A stretch of 32,496 nt of DNA from Flavobacteriales bacterium (lineage in GTDB: Bacteria > Bacteroidota > Bacteroidia > Flavobacteriales > Flavobacteriaceae): contig JAHENA010000029.1 in assembly GCA_024643405.1 (NCBI GenBank), forward strand, positions 1 through 32,496, read 5' to 3'. This document shows, piece by piece, positions 1 through 8,401 of this stretch (positions within the stretch are counted from its first letter, which is position 1; every line of letters starts with the position of its first letter). The position numbers and the translations under genes were made by a program. The notes beneath the pieces were generated by a model. That model searched no databases and was not told the DNA's origin. It worked only from the letters and a program-made list of their open reading frames with translations.

Positions 1-618
1 AATCAGTCATTAGATTTTGTTTCAACTTTTGCTGACGACATAAAATCTGATAAACGTTATAATGAATTTTATACATGGCATTATATTAATATGCCTTTAG
101 ATCAAAATTATGAAGATTCTGAAAAAAGTACCAATGGTGATCTAGTTTCTGGTATTAACTATTGTATAAAAGTAATTAAAGATGAGCAATCAAGTAATGA
201 CGACAAAGCATTTTACCTTAAACTATTAATTCACTATATTGGTGATTTGCATCAGCCCATGCACGTGGGCCTTGTTGAAGATAAAGGCGGGAATGACTTT
301 AAGCTCCAGTGGTTTTATAAAGACTCCAATTTACATTCTGTCTGGGATAGAGAAATGATAGATAGTTATGGGATGAGTTATTCTGAAATAGCTGAGAATA
401 CAGATGTCTTAAGTAAAACTCAAGTTAAAGCAATTCAAGAAGGAACTCTTGTTGACTGGGTCAATGATACTCATAAATTAACAAGACAAGTATATGCCAA
501 TGTTAAGCCTAATGAGAATTTACGATATAATTATTCCTATGATAATTTTGAAACGGTTAGATCACAGCTTCAAAAAGGCGGTATCCGCTTAGCTAAGGTG
601 TTGAATTCTTTGTTTTAA
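1..618 (+). CDS. S1/P1-type nuclease, 3' part (5' end outside window)
   Basis: The frame is open from base 1, so the gene starts upstream; about 205 C-terminal residues are visible. S1/P1 nucleases are secreted, zinc-dependent, single-strand-preferring nucleases and 3'-nucleotidases. Seen: WHYIN near the left edge (the family's metal-binding His), HYIGDLHQPMH followed by a GGND loop, and LHSVWD. In the family these His and Asp residues bind the three zinc ions, so the visible half of the active site looks intact. The N-terminal Trp/His zinc ligands and the expected signal peptide lie outside the window. There is no convincing terminator after the stop; a gene-free stretch follows. The internal ATG at 91 is not a plausible start because it would remove the WHYIN motif. 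Identification is firm; substrate is inferred from the family only. Confidence 0.88.
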   Translation, partial: NQSLDFVSTFADDIKSDKRYNEFYTWHYINMPLDQNYEDSEKSTNGDLVSGINYCIKVIKDEQSSNDDKAFYLKLLIHYIGDLHQPMHVGLVEDKGGNDFKLQWFYKDSNLHSVWDREMIDSYGMSYSEIAENTDVLSKTQVKAIQEGTLVDWVNDTHKLTRQVYANVKPNENLRYNYSYDNFETVRSQLQKGGIRLAKVLNSLF

Positions 619-1274
619 TTAATCAATCCACATAAACAAATTATTATTTTGATTATTGGTAGTAATATCCTTTAAATCAGTCAGTACTGTATTTAAGGCC
701 ATATTGTGACTAAGATTTAAATGACAGAACGAATTGTATTTACAATTTAAAAAGTTAAGTGATGTAAATGCTTATATCCATTTTTAGGTTTTTTATTTTC
801 TTATTAAATACATCTAATCAAGTAATCCATTGAGCATCAGTTTTTAAAATTTGCATCCGTAATTTGAACTTTTTACAAATAACCCATTATACATCTTAAG
901 CTGCATAATAAATATCTAAAAGACTTCATAATTTGGTTGATTAAGATTTAAATTTTATAAAAATAATTTAAGTATTAAAAAACCCTCATAAGTTTTAGAA
1001 TTAATAAGTAAGTTTTACAGATGTGAATAACTTGCAACCATTTTCATTAATGAGGTTTTATAATAGTTTTTATAACTATTAAGTCTAAATGAAAATGAGT
1101 CCAAACTTCTAAAACAGGTAATTTTAAGTTTTTCTTTCTATGTTAATTTTTTTTTGCTTGAAATAAGAAATCAATGCGAATATGCTATTTATTCAAAAAA
1201 TACACTTTTATAGAAAACCAAAAAATGACTATATTACAATCAATTAACCAGCTATATATCAATTATTTAAAATA
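619..1274. other. 656-bp AT-rich gene-free region with inverted repeats
   Basis: I see no credible coding region, tRNA or known RNA here. It contains several inverted repeats: CCTTTAAAT (669-677) facing ATTTAAGG (691-698) around the palindrome CAGTACTG (682-689); AATTGTA (732-738) facing TACAATT (741-747) with a 2-base loop; and a nested pair, CATTTTCATT (1039-1048) with AATGAAAATG (1088-1097) enclosing AATAGTT (1062-1068) with AACTATT (1074-1080). None has a clear T-run like an intrinsic terminator. The promoter of the downstream TPR lipoprotein gene should lie in the last 100-200 bases, but I find no good TAnnTTTG box. Chance pairing is common in DNA this AT-rich. Confidence 0.6.
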
Positions 1275-2984
1275 ATGAAAAAAATAATCCTATTATTAAT
1301 AACCATAAATCTGTTTTTTAGTTGCAAAAAACAAAAAGAACTACCAACCAATGTAATTGTAGAAACGAATGTCTCATCAAAATACGGTTGTGTGCCACCA
1401 GTAACAGATGCCCAATGGTATAAAGAAAATAAAATAGCACCACTTTTAAAAGGCTATGATGTTATAGATTACCCTATAACTACAGACAACCCTTTAGTTC
1501 AACGCTATTTTAATCAAGGAATGGCATTATCCTATGCATTCAATCATGCCGAAGCTGCGCGTTCATTTTATTATGCAACTCAATTGGACCCTAGTTGTGC
1601 CATGGCTTTTTGGGGGTTTGCTTACGTTTTAGGGCCAAACTACAATGCCGGAATGGAACCTGATAATTATGAGCGTGCTTATGAAGCCATTAAAAAAGCT
1701 CAAATTCTTTCTGCAAATGCAAGTGAAAAGGAAAAACTTTTTATTAATACTATGGCCTTACGTTATGCTCCTGAACCACCAGAAGATAGAAGTCAATTAG
1801 ATATTGCATATTCCAATGCATTAGGAAAACTCTATAGTAAATATCTTGACGATTCTGAGATAGCTGTACTTTATGCTGAATCTATGATGAATATACATCC
1901 TTGGGATTTGTTTGATAAAAAAGGAAATCCCCAGCCTTGGACCCCTAAAATAATTTCATTACTTGAAACTACAATTGAAAAACACCCTAAACATCCTGGA
2001 GCGCATCATTTTTATATCCATTCAGTTGAAATGTCTAACACACCAGAGTTAGCTGATGGTTCAGCAAAATTATTTGATGATGGTTTGGTTTCCGGATCTG
2101 GTCATTTATTACATATGCCTTCACATACCTACATTAGAACTGGTGAGTATCATAAAGGCACACTATCTAACATCGCGGCTGTAAAAGCAGATAGCACCTA
2201 TGTAACAACTTGCCATGCTCAAGGTGCATATCCATTAAGTTATTATCCTCATAATTATCATTTTATGGCAGCAACTGCAACCCTTGAAGGCAATAGCCAT
2301 TGGGCTATGATTGGAGCCAATAAGGTATCTGAACATGTACATCCAGAAATCATGAAAGAACCTAATTGGGGGACTTTACAACATTATTACGTGATTCCCT
2401 ATTATGTGGCAATAAAATTTAAAAAATGGGATGACATTTTGAATATGAAATTAGAAACCTACGAATTAAAATATCCAACAGCTATTCGACACTATGCGGA
2501 AGGAATGGCTTATTTGGGAAAAGGTAATTTAGTTAAGGCAAAATCAGAATTTTATGCACTTGAAATGTTAGCTAAAGACGAAAGCTTAAAAGAGGTAACC
2601 ATTTGGAATATTAATACCGTTTTTGATTTAGTACAAATTGCCAAAAAGGTTTTAAAAGCTGAAATTTTAGTATATGAAAAAGATTATAATGCTAGTATTA
2701 TTATTTTGAAAGAGGCAGTAGCTATGGAAGATGCACTAAACTATAACGAACCACCAGATTGGTTTTTCTCAATTCGCCATCAGTTAGGTCAGGTTCTTAT
2801 GCTAAATGGTCAACAAAAAGCTGCTATAAAACTTTATGAGGAAGATTTAAAAAATTATCCCAATAATGGTTGGGCACATCATGGTTTGAAACAGGCTTAC
2901 ACCAATTTAAATGATACCGTAAATGTTGTAAAAATGGAAGAGCTTATCGCAAAAAGTTGGGCACATGCAGATTTTGAAATATAA
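1275..2984 (+). CDS. TPR-repeat lipoprotein with conserved His motifs
   Basis: 569 residues. Residues 1-17 form a lipoprotein signal (KK, hydrophobic stretch, lipobox FFSC with Cys17), so export and lipid anchoring are expected. A TPR-like unit is visible at about 77-120 and TPR-like helices recur towards the C-terminus (about 500-550, the part reading KLYEEDLKNYPNNGWAHHGL). The middle is unusual: PGAHHFYIHSVE (241-252), GHLLHMPSHTYIRTG (276-290) and YYPHNYHF (323-330) give a dense set of His residues. From memory these segments are the best conserved part of a broad bacterial TPR family of unknown function, which suggests a metal or catalytic site rather than a pure scaffold. It stands alone, with 656 gene-free bases upstream and a convergent lpd downstream. 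TPR and lipoprotein calls are firm; activity is unknown. Confidence 0.75.
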   Translation: MKKIILLLITINLFFSCKKQKELPTNVIVETNVSSKYGCVPPVTDAQWYKENKIAPLLKGYDVIDYPITTDNPLVQRYFNQGMALSYAFNHAEAARSFYYATQLDPSCAMAFWGFAYVLGPNYNAGMEPDNYERAYEAIKKAQILSANASEKEKLFINTMALRYAPEPPEDRSQLDIAYSNALGKLYSKYLDDSEIAVLYAESMMNIHPWDLFDKKGNPQPWTPKIISLLETTIEKHPKHPGAHHFYIHSVEMSNTPELADGSAKLFDDGLVSGSGHLLHMPSHTYIRTGEYHKGTLSNIAAVKADSTYVTTCHAQGAYPLSYYPHNYHFMAATATLEGNSHWAMIGANKVSEHVHPEIMKEPNWGTLQHYYVIPYYVAIKFKKWDDILNMKLETYELKYPTAIRHYAEGMAYLGKGNLVKAKSEFYALEMLAKDESLKEVTIWNINTVFDLVQIAKKVLKAEILVYEKDYNASIIILKEAVAMEDALNYNEPPDWFFSIRHQLGQVLMLNGQQKAAIKLYEEDLKNYPNNGWAHHGLKQAYTNLNDTVNVVKMEELIAKSWAHADFEI

Positions 2985-2985
2985 A

Positions 2986-3009
2986 AAAGCGAACCAAAAG
3001 ATTCGCTTT
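2986..3009 (-). terminator. Intrinsic terminator between TPR lipoprotein gene and lpd
   Basis: An 8-bp stem AAAGCGAA (2986-2993) / TTCGCTTT (3002-3009) with an 8-base loop, just past the convergent stop codons. Read on the minus strand the stem runs into a T-run, so it fits best as the lpd terminator; on the plus strand the T tail is weak, though it may also serve the TPR gene. Confidence 0.7.
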
Positions 3010-3041
3010 GTAATTGTATAAATTTTATGCGTTCCTAATGA

Positions 3042-4442
3042 CTAGATATGCAATGCTCTATCTTCTGTTGCTGCCAAAGCCGCTTCTTTAATAGCTTCGG
3101 TAAAAGTAGGATGTGCATGAGACATTCTTGAAATATCTTCAGCACTGGCTCTAAATTCCATTGCTACAACCGCTTCCGCTATCATATCAGCAGCACGCGC
3201 TCCAATCATATGAACTCCTAAAACCTCATCTGTTTTCTTGTCTGCTAGTATTTTCACAAATCCATCAATATCCATACTCGCTCTGCTTCTTCCTAAAGCG
3301 CGCATAGGAAACTGACCCACTTTATAATCAATACCAGCTTCTTTTAATGCTTCTTCCGTTTTACCAACACTTGCCACTTCCGGCCAAGTATAAACAACAC
3401 CCGGAATTAAATTATAGTCAATATGAGGTTTTTGACCTGCAATTGTTTCAGCTACAAAAACACCTTCTTCTTCCGCTTTATGCGCCAACATAGCCCCTTT
3501 AACTACATCGCCAATGGCGTAAATATTACCAGCTGAAGTTTGTAAATGATTATTTACTTCAATTTGTCCTCTATCAGTTATCTTGACTCCTGCAGCCTCG
3601 GCGTTTAAGCCGTCCGTATAAGGTCTTCTACCAACTGAAACCAGGCAATAATCTCCAGAAAAGGATACTTCTTCTCCTTTTTTATTGTCAGCTTTTACTA
3701 TAACCTCATTTCCTTTTCTCTCTACAGATTTTACTTTGTGAGACACTTCAATTGAAAATTTTGCTTTTTTGAAAACTTTATTCAATTCTTTAGATAAACC
3801 AGCATCCATGGTTGGGATGATTCTATCCATGTATTCTATCACCGTTACCTCAGAGCCAAGACGTCTGTATACCTGACCTAATTCTAAACCAATAACACCT
3901 CCTCCAATAACAATTAAATGCTTTGGAATTTCAGTTAATTTTAATGCTTCAGTTGAAGTAATGACACGTTCTTTATCAATAGATATAAATGGCAAACTAG
4001 AAGGTTTACTTCCTGTGGCAATAATCGTGTTTTTTGCTTCAATTTCAATTGTTTCTTTTCCTGAAATTGAAATATGGGTCGCATCTTTAAAACTTCCTAA
4101 ACCTTGATATACATCAATTTTATTCTTTTTCATTAAGAAATCAATGCCTCCAGTAGTTTGATCAACTACAGCTTGTTTACGACCTATCATCTGTTTTAAA
4201 TTCACTTTTATTTCTCCCGGAATATCAATTCCATGCTCTTCAAAATGCTTGATGGCATCTTCATAATGATGTGAAGAATCTAAAAGTGCTTTACTTGGTA
4301 TGCAGCCCACATTTAAACATGTGCCACCAAGTGTAGCATACTTTTCAATAATGGCTGTTTTCATTCCTAATTGAGCGCAACGAATAGCTGCCACATATCC
4401 TCCAGGTCCTGAACCAATTACGGCTACGTCGTATGAATTCAT
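3042..4442 (-). CDS. lpdA: Dihydrolipoyl dehydrogenase (E3)
   Basis: 466 residues, the usual length. E3 is the FAD flavoprotein that reoxidises dihydrolipoamide with NAD+ in the pyruvate, 2-oxoglutarate and branched-chain dehydrogenase complexes and the glycine cleavage system; it is cytoplasmic. Seen: N-terminal FAD-binding GSGPGG (10-15), redox disulfide GGTCLNVGCIPSK with Cys42 and Cys47, a second Rossmann motif VIGGGVIGLELG for NAD, the FAD motif YAIGDVV, and the C-terminal HAHPTFTEA in which His444 and Glu449 are the catalytic pair. It is monocistronic here: a good promoter lies just upstream on the minus strand and a terminator just downstream. With no complex partner adjacent, the sequence does not say which complex it serves; it may be the shared E3. 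Confidence 0.96.
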   Translation of the reverse strand: MNSYDVAVIGSGPGGYVAAIRCAQLGMKTAIIEKYATLGGTCLNVGCIPSKALLDSSHHYEDAIKHFEEHGIDIPGEIKVNLKQMIGRKQAVVDQTTGGIDFLMKKNKIDVYQGLGSFKDATHISISGKETIEIEAKNTIIATGSKPSSLPFISIDKERVITSTEALKLTEIPKHLIVIGGGVIGLELGQVYRRLGSEVTVIEYMDRIIPTMDAGLSKELNKVFKKAKFSIEVSHKVKSVERKGNEVIVKADNKKGEEVSFSGDYCLVSVGRRPYTDGLNAEAAGVKITDRGQIEVNNHLQTSAGNIYAIGDVVKGAMLAHKAEEEGVFVAETIAGQKPHIDYNLIPGVVYTWPEVASVGKTEEALKEAGIDYKVGQFPMRALGRSRASMDIDGFVKILADKKTDEVLGVHMIGARAADMIAEAVVAMEFRASAEDISRMSHAHPTFTEAIKEAALAATEDRALHI

Positions 4443-4478
4443 AAGATAGTTTTAATGTTTATTATTAAAAATTGAAGA

Positions 4479-4508
4479 CAAAAGTACAAATGTTTTATGT
4501 TACAACAA
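4479..4508 (-). promoter_or_regulatory. Bacteroidetes-type promoter for lpd
   Basis: On the minus strand TTG (4508-4506), a 19-base spacer, then TACTTTTG (4486-4479) match the Bacteroidetes sigma-ABfr consensus TTG-N19-TAnnTTTG exactly. Transcription would start near 4473, giving a leader of about 30 bases before the lpd ATG. Confidence 0.75.
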
Positions 4509-4598
4509 TAGAAAACAATTTTTTATAGAATTCAGAATTAGCACTATAAAGTCAATAAAAACTCATTGATTTGAAAAGGTTCACAACCTAAAATTATG

Positions 4599-4606
4599 TA
4601 GTTTTG
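4599..4606 (+). promoter_or_regulatory. -7 element of smpB promoter (TAGTTTTG)
   Basis: TAGTTTTG fits TAnnTTTG and ends only 5 bases before the smpB ATG at 4612, which would put the transcript start at or next to the start codon. No good -33 TTG lies at the expected spacing, so this is a half-match. Confidence 0.5.
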
Positions 4607-4611
4607 TGCTT

Positions 4612-5070
4612 ATGCAAAAGAACATCAACATACAAAACAAAAAAGCGCGCTTTCTCTATGAAATATTGGATAAGTATAGCGCAGGTATTGTGTTGACTGG
4701 GACAGAGATTAAATCAATTAGAAATAGTAAAGCCTCAATAGCTGAAAGTTTTTGTGAATTTAATGAACAAGGTGAGCTTTTTGTGATAAATATGACCATT
4801 GAAGAATATTTATATGGAACATATTACAATCACAAACCAAAGGCAGAAAGGAAACTGCTCCTAAATAAAAAAGAGCTTAAAAAATTGCTTAAAGAAGTTC
4901 AAAATACCGGTCTTACCATTATTCCATTAAAGTTATTCATTAATGAAAAAGGGTATGCAAAGCTTGATATTGCCTTGGCAAAAGGAAAAAAATTATATGA
5001 CAAACGTGAAACCATTAAAGACCGTGATAATAAGCGAGATCTTGACCGCGTTAAAAAAATATATAAATAA
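4612..5070 (+). CDS. smpB: SsrA (tmRNA)-binding protein SmpB
   Basis: 152 residues from the ATG at 4612. SmpB binds tmRNA and brings it to stalled ribosomes for trans-translation, tagging the truncated protein and freeing the ribosome. Seen: the conserved core [19 protein letters not shown] (about 28-46), the segment [16 protein letters not shown], and a basic C-terminal tail ([15 protein letters not shown], then VKKIYK) that in the family enters the empty A-site/mRNA channel. A GTG two codons upstream (4606) is possible but overlaps the -7 promoter element, and flavobacterial SmpB proteins typically begin MQK, so the ATG is preferred. The tmRNA gene itself is not in this window. A secreted NTF2-like gene follows after 26 bases. 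Confidence 0.95.
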   Translation: MQKNINIQNKKARFLYEILDKYSAGIVLTGTEIKSIRNSKASIAESFCEFNEQGELFVINMTIEEYLYGTYYNHKPKAERKLLLNKKELKKLLKEVQNTGLTIIPLKLFINEKGYAKLDIALAKGKKLYDKRETIKDRDNKRDLDRVKKIYK

Positions 5071-5096
5071 TAATTTCTAACCTCTATTATTTTAGT

Positions 5097-5651
5097 ATGA
5101 AGAAATTTGTATCAATAATTATCGTCGTTTTTGTTTCCTTAAACATGAATGCTCAAGAAAAAACTACTGAAAAAGATTCTATCACAAAAAGTAGTATAGA
5201 CAGCTCAAAAGTTAAAACTCTTGAAAGCACGCTTAAAACTTTATACGCTGTTATTTCAGCTGAAAAAGGAGTTGAAAGAAATTGGGGTCTTTTTAAATTT
5301 TTATTTAAACCTGATGCTAAATTGATTCCTTCAGGAAAAGATAATGATGGTGTTTATAAAGTGCGCTATATGAGTCCTGAAGATTATATTAAAAGTTCAG
5401 GAGACTGGTTATTTGAAAATGGCTTTTTTGAAAAGGAGATAAGCAGAACTGTCAATACCTTTGGAAACATAACGCAAGTTTTTAGTAGTTATGAATCTTT
5501 CAAAAGTGAATCTGATGACCAACCCTTTATGCGTGGTATTAATAGCATTCAACTGTTATATGATGGAGAACGCTGGTGGATTATTAATATTTTCTGGACT
5601 CAAGAAACTAGTGACAATCCTATTCCAAAAAAGTACTTAGGAAAAAACTAG
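5097..5651 (+). CDS. Secreted NTF2/SnoaL-like hypothetical protein
   Basis: 184 residues. Residues 1-19 are a Sec signal peptide (MKKF, hydrophobic core, cleavage around NA|Q), so the mature protein is periplasmic or surface-exposed. The rest is about 140 residues with alternating strands and one long N-terminal helix (about 42-60): LYAVISAEKGVERNW at the start and SIQLLYDGERWWIINIFW at the end. That pattern, helix first and a Trp-rich last strand, is typical of the cone-shaped NTF2/SnoaL-like fold. No catalytic set can be named. It lies 26 bases after smpB and may be co-transcribed with it, and it ends in a bidirectional terminator whose stem starts within its stop codon. Fold is a moderate inference; function unknown. 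Confidence 0.65.
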   Translation: MKKFVSIIIVVFVSLNMNAQEKTTEKDSITKSSIDSSKVKTLESTLKTLYAVISAEKGVERNWGLFKFLFKPDAKLIPSGKDNDGVYKVRYMSPEDYIKSSGDWLFENGFFEKEISRTVNTFGNITQVFSSYESFKSESDDQPFMRGINSIQLLYDGERWWIINIFWTQETSDNPIPKKYLGKN

Positions 5652-5676
5652 ATGAATTGTTATAAGCAATTCATCT
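5650..5676. terminator. Bidirectional terminator between NTF2-like gene and pcm
   Basis: A 10-bp perfect stem AGATGAATTG (5650-5659) / CAATTCATCT (5667-5676) with a 7-base loop. T-rich tails are present on both sides (GTTTAGTTTTT on plus, TAGTTTTTT on minus), fitting the convergent genes. The stem overlaps the plus-strand stop codon. Confidence 0.8.
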
Positions 5677-5678
5677 GT

Positions 5679-6320
5679 TTAGTTTTTATCCTCTAACAAA
5701 GGAACAAACCGAAATTCACCAAATTCGTGTTGTTCAAATTCCTTAGCATCTTTTCTAATGAATAAGGTCATTATTTGAACATTATCGCCAACAGGAATAA
5801 CCAACCTGCCTCCTATCTTTAATTGATTCAACAATGGTTTTGGCACAAAAGGTGCACCAGCAGTCACAATAATACTATCAAATGGCGCCTCCTCTTTTAA
5901 ACCCTTATACCCATCACCAAAAATGAGTTTTTTTGCTCGATAGCCAAGCTTAGGCAAAAAAATACTGGTTTTTTTAAATAACTCTAATTGTCTTTCAATA
6001 CTATAGACTTTGGCTGCTAATTCACATAAAACGGCCGTTTGATAACCACTTCCGGTCCCAATTTCAAGAATTTTATCCCCTTTTTTTACCTGTAGTAATT
6101 CTGTTTGAAAGGCAACAGTATAGGGTTGAGATATGGTTTGATCAGCGGCAATAGGAAATGCTTTATCCTGATAGGCATGATCTAAAAATCCAGAATCCAT
6201 AAATAAATGCCGCGGCACATTCCCAATAGCTTTTAAAACATATTCATCTGTTATTCCTTTGGTTTTTAAAACATTAACCAGTTGTTGTCTTAATCCTTTA
6301 TGCTTAAATGTATCTTTCAA
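5679..6320 (-). CDS. pcm: Protein-L-isoaspartate O-methyltransferase
   Basis: 213 residues from the TTG at 6320. The enzyme methylates isoaspartyl residues in damaged proteins with S-adenosylmethionine, starting their repair. Seen: VPRHLFMDSGF (35-45), ADQTISQPYTVA (59-70) with the family's TISQP motif, and SAM-binding LEIGTGSGYQTA (85-96), followed by DSIIVTAGAP and GGRLVIPVG. No ATG precedes the conserved region. Two TTG codons are possible, 6338 and 6320; I prefer 6320 because an AGAGGA lies 7-8 bases upstream, a rare clear Shine-Dalgarno for this window, and because the family tends to start MKDT. The 6338 start would add six basic residues (MKRGRK). Confidence 0.88.
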   Translation of the reverse strand: MKDTFKHKGLRQQLVNVLKTKGITDEYVLKAIGNVPRHLFMDSGFLDHAYQDKAFPIAADQTISQPYTVAFQTELLQVKKGDKILEIGTGSGYQTAVLCELAAKVYSIERQLELFKKTSIFLPKLGYRAKKLIFGDGYKGLKEEAPFDSIIVTAGAPFVPKPLLNQLKIGGRLVIPVGDNVQIMTLFIRKDAKEFEQHEFGEFRFVPLLEDKN

Positions 6321-6450
6321 TTTTCGTCCTCTTTTCAAGTCTAAAATTAGTCAAAGATTTTAGCTAAAAACAATTTATTTTCGATTAATTTTTGATACTG
6401 AAAAGAGAAAATTTTAGAGAATTATTATGAAAATCATGCGTTAAATATCC

Positions 6451-6458
6451 TATTTTTG
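6451..6458 (+). promoter_or_regulatory. -7 element (TATTTTTG) for the 6476 gene
   Basis: TATTTTTG matches TAnnTTTG and lies 17 bases before the ATG, at the head of a long plus-strand gene run. The -33 TTG is not present at 19 bases, so the match is partial. Confidence 0.45.
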
Positions 6459-6475
6459 TTGAAAACCTAAATAAA

Positions 6476-7438
6476 ATGCTAAAAGCTGGTGTTCTAGGTG
6501 CTGGTCACCTTGGAAAAATTCATTTAAGACTTCTCAAACAATCTGAAAAATATGACCTTATTGGTTTTTATGATGCTGATATTGAAAATGGCAAAAAAGT
6601 AGAATCTGAATTTGGTTATAAATTTTTTAATTCTATTGAAGATTTAATAAATGCTGTAGATGTTGTTGATATAGTAACACCAACCTTATCTCATTATGAC
6701 TGTGCCTTGCAAGCCATTGATAAAGGCAAACATATCTTTATAGAAAAGCCTATAACAAACACTGTTGAAGAAGCCGAAAAAATTAGAGCCATTTTAGCTG
6801 AACATCATGTTAAGGGTCAGGTGGGTCATGTTGAACGCTTTAATCCTGCTTTTTTAGCTGTGAAAAATGATATTCATGAGCCTATGTTTATTGAAACCCA
6901 CAGGCTAGCTGAATTTAATCCCCGTGGTACCGATGTGCCTGTAGTGTTGGATTTAATGATTCATGATATTGATATCATTTTAAGTGTTGTTAAATCAAAA
7001 GTGAAACACATTTCAGCAAGTGGCGTCTCAGTTATTAGTGATACCCCAGATATTGCCAATGCGCGTATTGAATTTGAGAATGGTTGTGTGGCCAATTTAA
7101 CGGCCAGTAGAATTTCTTTAAAAAATATGCGTAAAACACGTTTCTTCCAAAAAGATGCTTATATCTCTGTTGATTTTCTTGAAAAGAAATGCGAAGTAGT
7201 TAAAATGAAAGATGCACCAGAGCAACCGGGAGATTTTGATATGGTCCTCCAAAATGCTGAAGGGGTGAGAAAACAAATCTATTTTGATAATCCAACAATT
7301 TCTAATAATAATGCGATTCTTGATGAATTGGAAACTTTTGCTGATGCCATAAATAATAATACAAAACCAATTGTAACACTTCATGATGGCACTGAAGCCT
7401 TACGTGTTGCAACACAAATAATAAATTGTTTTAAATAA
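6476..7438 (+). CDS. Gfo/Idh/MocA-family NAD(P)-dependent oxidoreductase
   Basis: 320 residues. The family oxidises or reduces sugars, inositols and related hydroxyl compounds, or biliverdin, with NAD(P). Seen: Rossmann motif GVLGAGHLGKIH (5-16), the acidic strand end FYDAD (31-35) that selects the nucleotide ribose, VDIVTPTLSHYDCA (64-77), and the signature EKP (90-92), whose Lys is the usual catalytic residue. The C-terminal half begins GHVERFNPAF and contains a beta-sheet domain (VLDLMIHDIDI, then ENGCVANLTASRIS). The substrate cannot be read from the sequence. Only 10 bases separate it from the hydroxyacyl-CoA dehydrogenase gene, so the two are probably co-transcribed, although the pairing does not suggest a shared pathway. 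Confidence 0.88.
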   Translation: MLKAGVLGAGHLGKIHLRLLKQSEKYDLIGFYDADIENGKKVESEFGYKFFNSIEDLINAVDVVDIVTPTLSHYDCALQAIDKGKHIFIEKPITNTVEEAEKIRAILAEHHVKGQVGHVERFNPAFLAVKNDIHEPMFIETHRLAEFNPRGTDVPVVLDLMIHDIDIILSVVKSKVKHISASGVSVISDTPDIANARIEFENGCVANLTASRISLKNMRKTRFFQKDAYISVDFLEKKCEVVKMKDAPEQPGDFDMVLQNAEGVRKQIYFDNPTISNNNAILDELETFADAINNNTKPIVTLHDGTEALRVATQIINCFK

Positions 7439-7448
7439 ATTTCTGATA

Positions 7449-8336
7449 ATGAAAAATGTTGCTGTTATTGGTGCTGGAACCATGGGAAATGGGATTGCCC
7501 ATACCTTTGCACAAAGTGGATTTAGAGTTCAATTGATTGATGTGAATGAAAATGCTTTAAAAAAAGGCATAGAAACCATTACTAAAAATTTAGATAGAAT
7601 GGTTAGTAAAGAAGCCATTACTGTAGCTCAAAAAGAAGAAACTTTAGCTAATATTACAACCTTTACCAATATCACTGAAGGTGTTGAATATGCCAGTTTG
7701 GTGGTGGAGGCAGCAACTGAAAACATAGATTTAAAACTAAAAATTTTCAAACAATTAGATGAAGCCTGTCCTGAAGGAACGATTCTTGCAACTAATACCT
7801 CTTCCATATCTATCACACAAATAGCGTCAGTAACCTCGAGACCGGACCATGTTATTGGTATGCATTTTATGAATCCAGTACCAATTATGAAATTAGTTGA
7901 AATTATAAGAGGTTACAATACTAGTGATGCAATCACTGAGACGATTATGGATTTATCTAAAACTTTAGGAAAAATACCGGTAGAAGTTAATGATTATCCG
8001 GGATTTGTAGCTAATAGAATTTTAATGCCTATGCTTAATGAATCTATTGAAACTCTTTACAACGGTGTGGCCGGAGTTTTTGAAATAGACACCGTTATGA
8101 AACTTGGTATGGCGCATCCAATGGGACCATTACAATTGGCTGATTTTATAGGATTAGATGTCTGCTTATCTATTTTAAATGTGATGTATGACGGTTTTAA
8201 AAACCCTAAATATGCACCTTGTCCCTTATTAGTAAATATGGTCCGTGCCGGAAAATTGGGCATCAAGTCTGGTGAAGGTTTTTATGATTATTCAGAAAGC
8301 AGAAAAGCAGAAAAAATTGCAAAACAATTTCAATAG
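7449..8336 (+). CDS. 3-hydroxybutyryl-CoA dehydrogenase
   Basis: 295 residues, a single-domain short 3-hydroxyacyl-CoA dehydrogenase (HBD/PaaH type), not the fused fatty-acid oxidation enzyme. It interconverts 3-hydroxyacyl-CoA and acetoacyl-CoA with NAD(H), in fatty-acid, phenylacetate or branched-chain breakdown. Seen: GAGTMGNGIAHTFAQSGF (8-25) for NAD binding, LVVEAATEN (84-92), ATNTSSISI (114-122), and MHFMNPVPIMKLVEII (138-153), in which His139 is the catalytic base and Asn142 is nearby. The C-terminal helical dimer domain begins NDYPGFVANRI. The start ATG lies 10 bases after the upstream oxidoreductase stop. The exact pathway is not shown by the neighbours. Confidence 0.92.
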   Translation: MKNVAVIGAGTMGNGIAHTFAQSGFRVQLIDVNENALKKGIETITKNLDRMVSKEAITVAQKEETLANITTFTNITEGVEYASLVVEAATENIDLKLKIFKQLDEACPEGTILATNTSSISITQIASVTSRPDHVIGMHFMNPVPIMKLVEIIRGYNTSDAITETIMDLSKTLGKIPVEVNDYPGFVANRILMPMLNESIETLYNGVAGVFEIDTVMKLGMAHPMGPLQLADFIGLDVCLSILNVMYDGFKNPKYAPCPLLVNMVRAGKLGIKSGEGFYDYSESRKAEKIAKQFQ

Positions 8337-8368
8337 ATTTTAGTTTTAAATTGTAAAAAATTCAAACC

Positions 8369-8378
8369 AAACCGGTTT
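8369..8378. promoter_or_regulatory. 10-bp palindrome AAACCGGTTT upstream of DUF1015 gene
   Basis: Perfect palindrome 24 bases before the ATG, in an otherwise very AT-rich spacer. It is placed where a regulator could bind, but no known operator is recognised and a 10-bp palindrome can occur by chance. Confidence 0.25.
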
Positions 8379-8401
8379 ATTCTATCTTGAAAATTTAAAA
8401 A

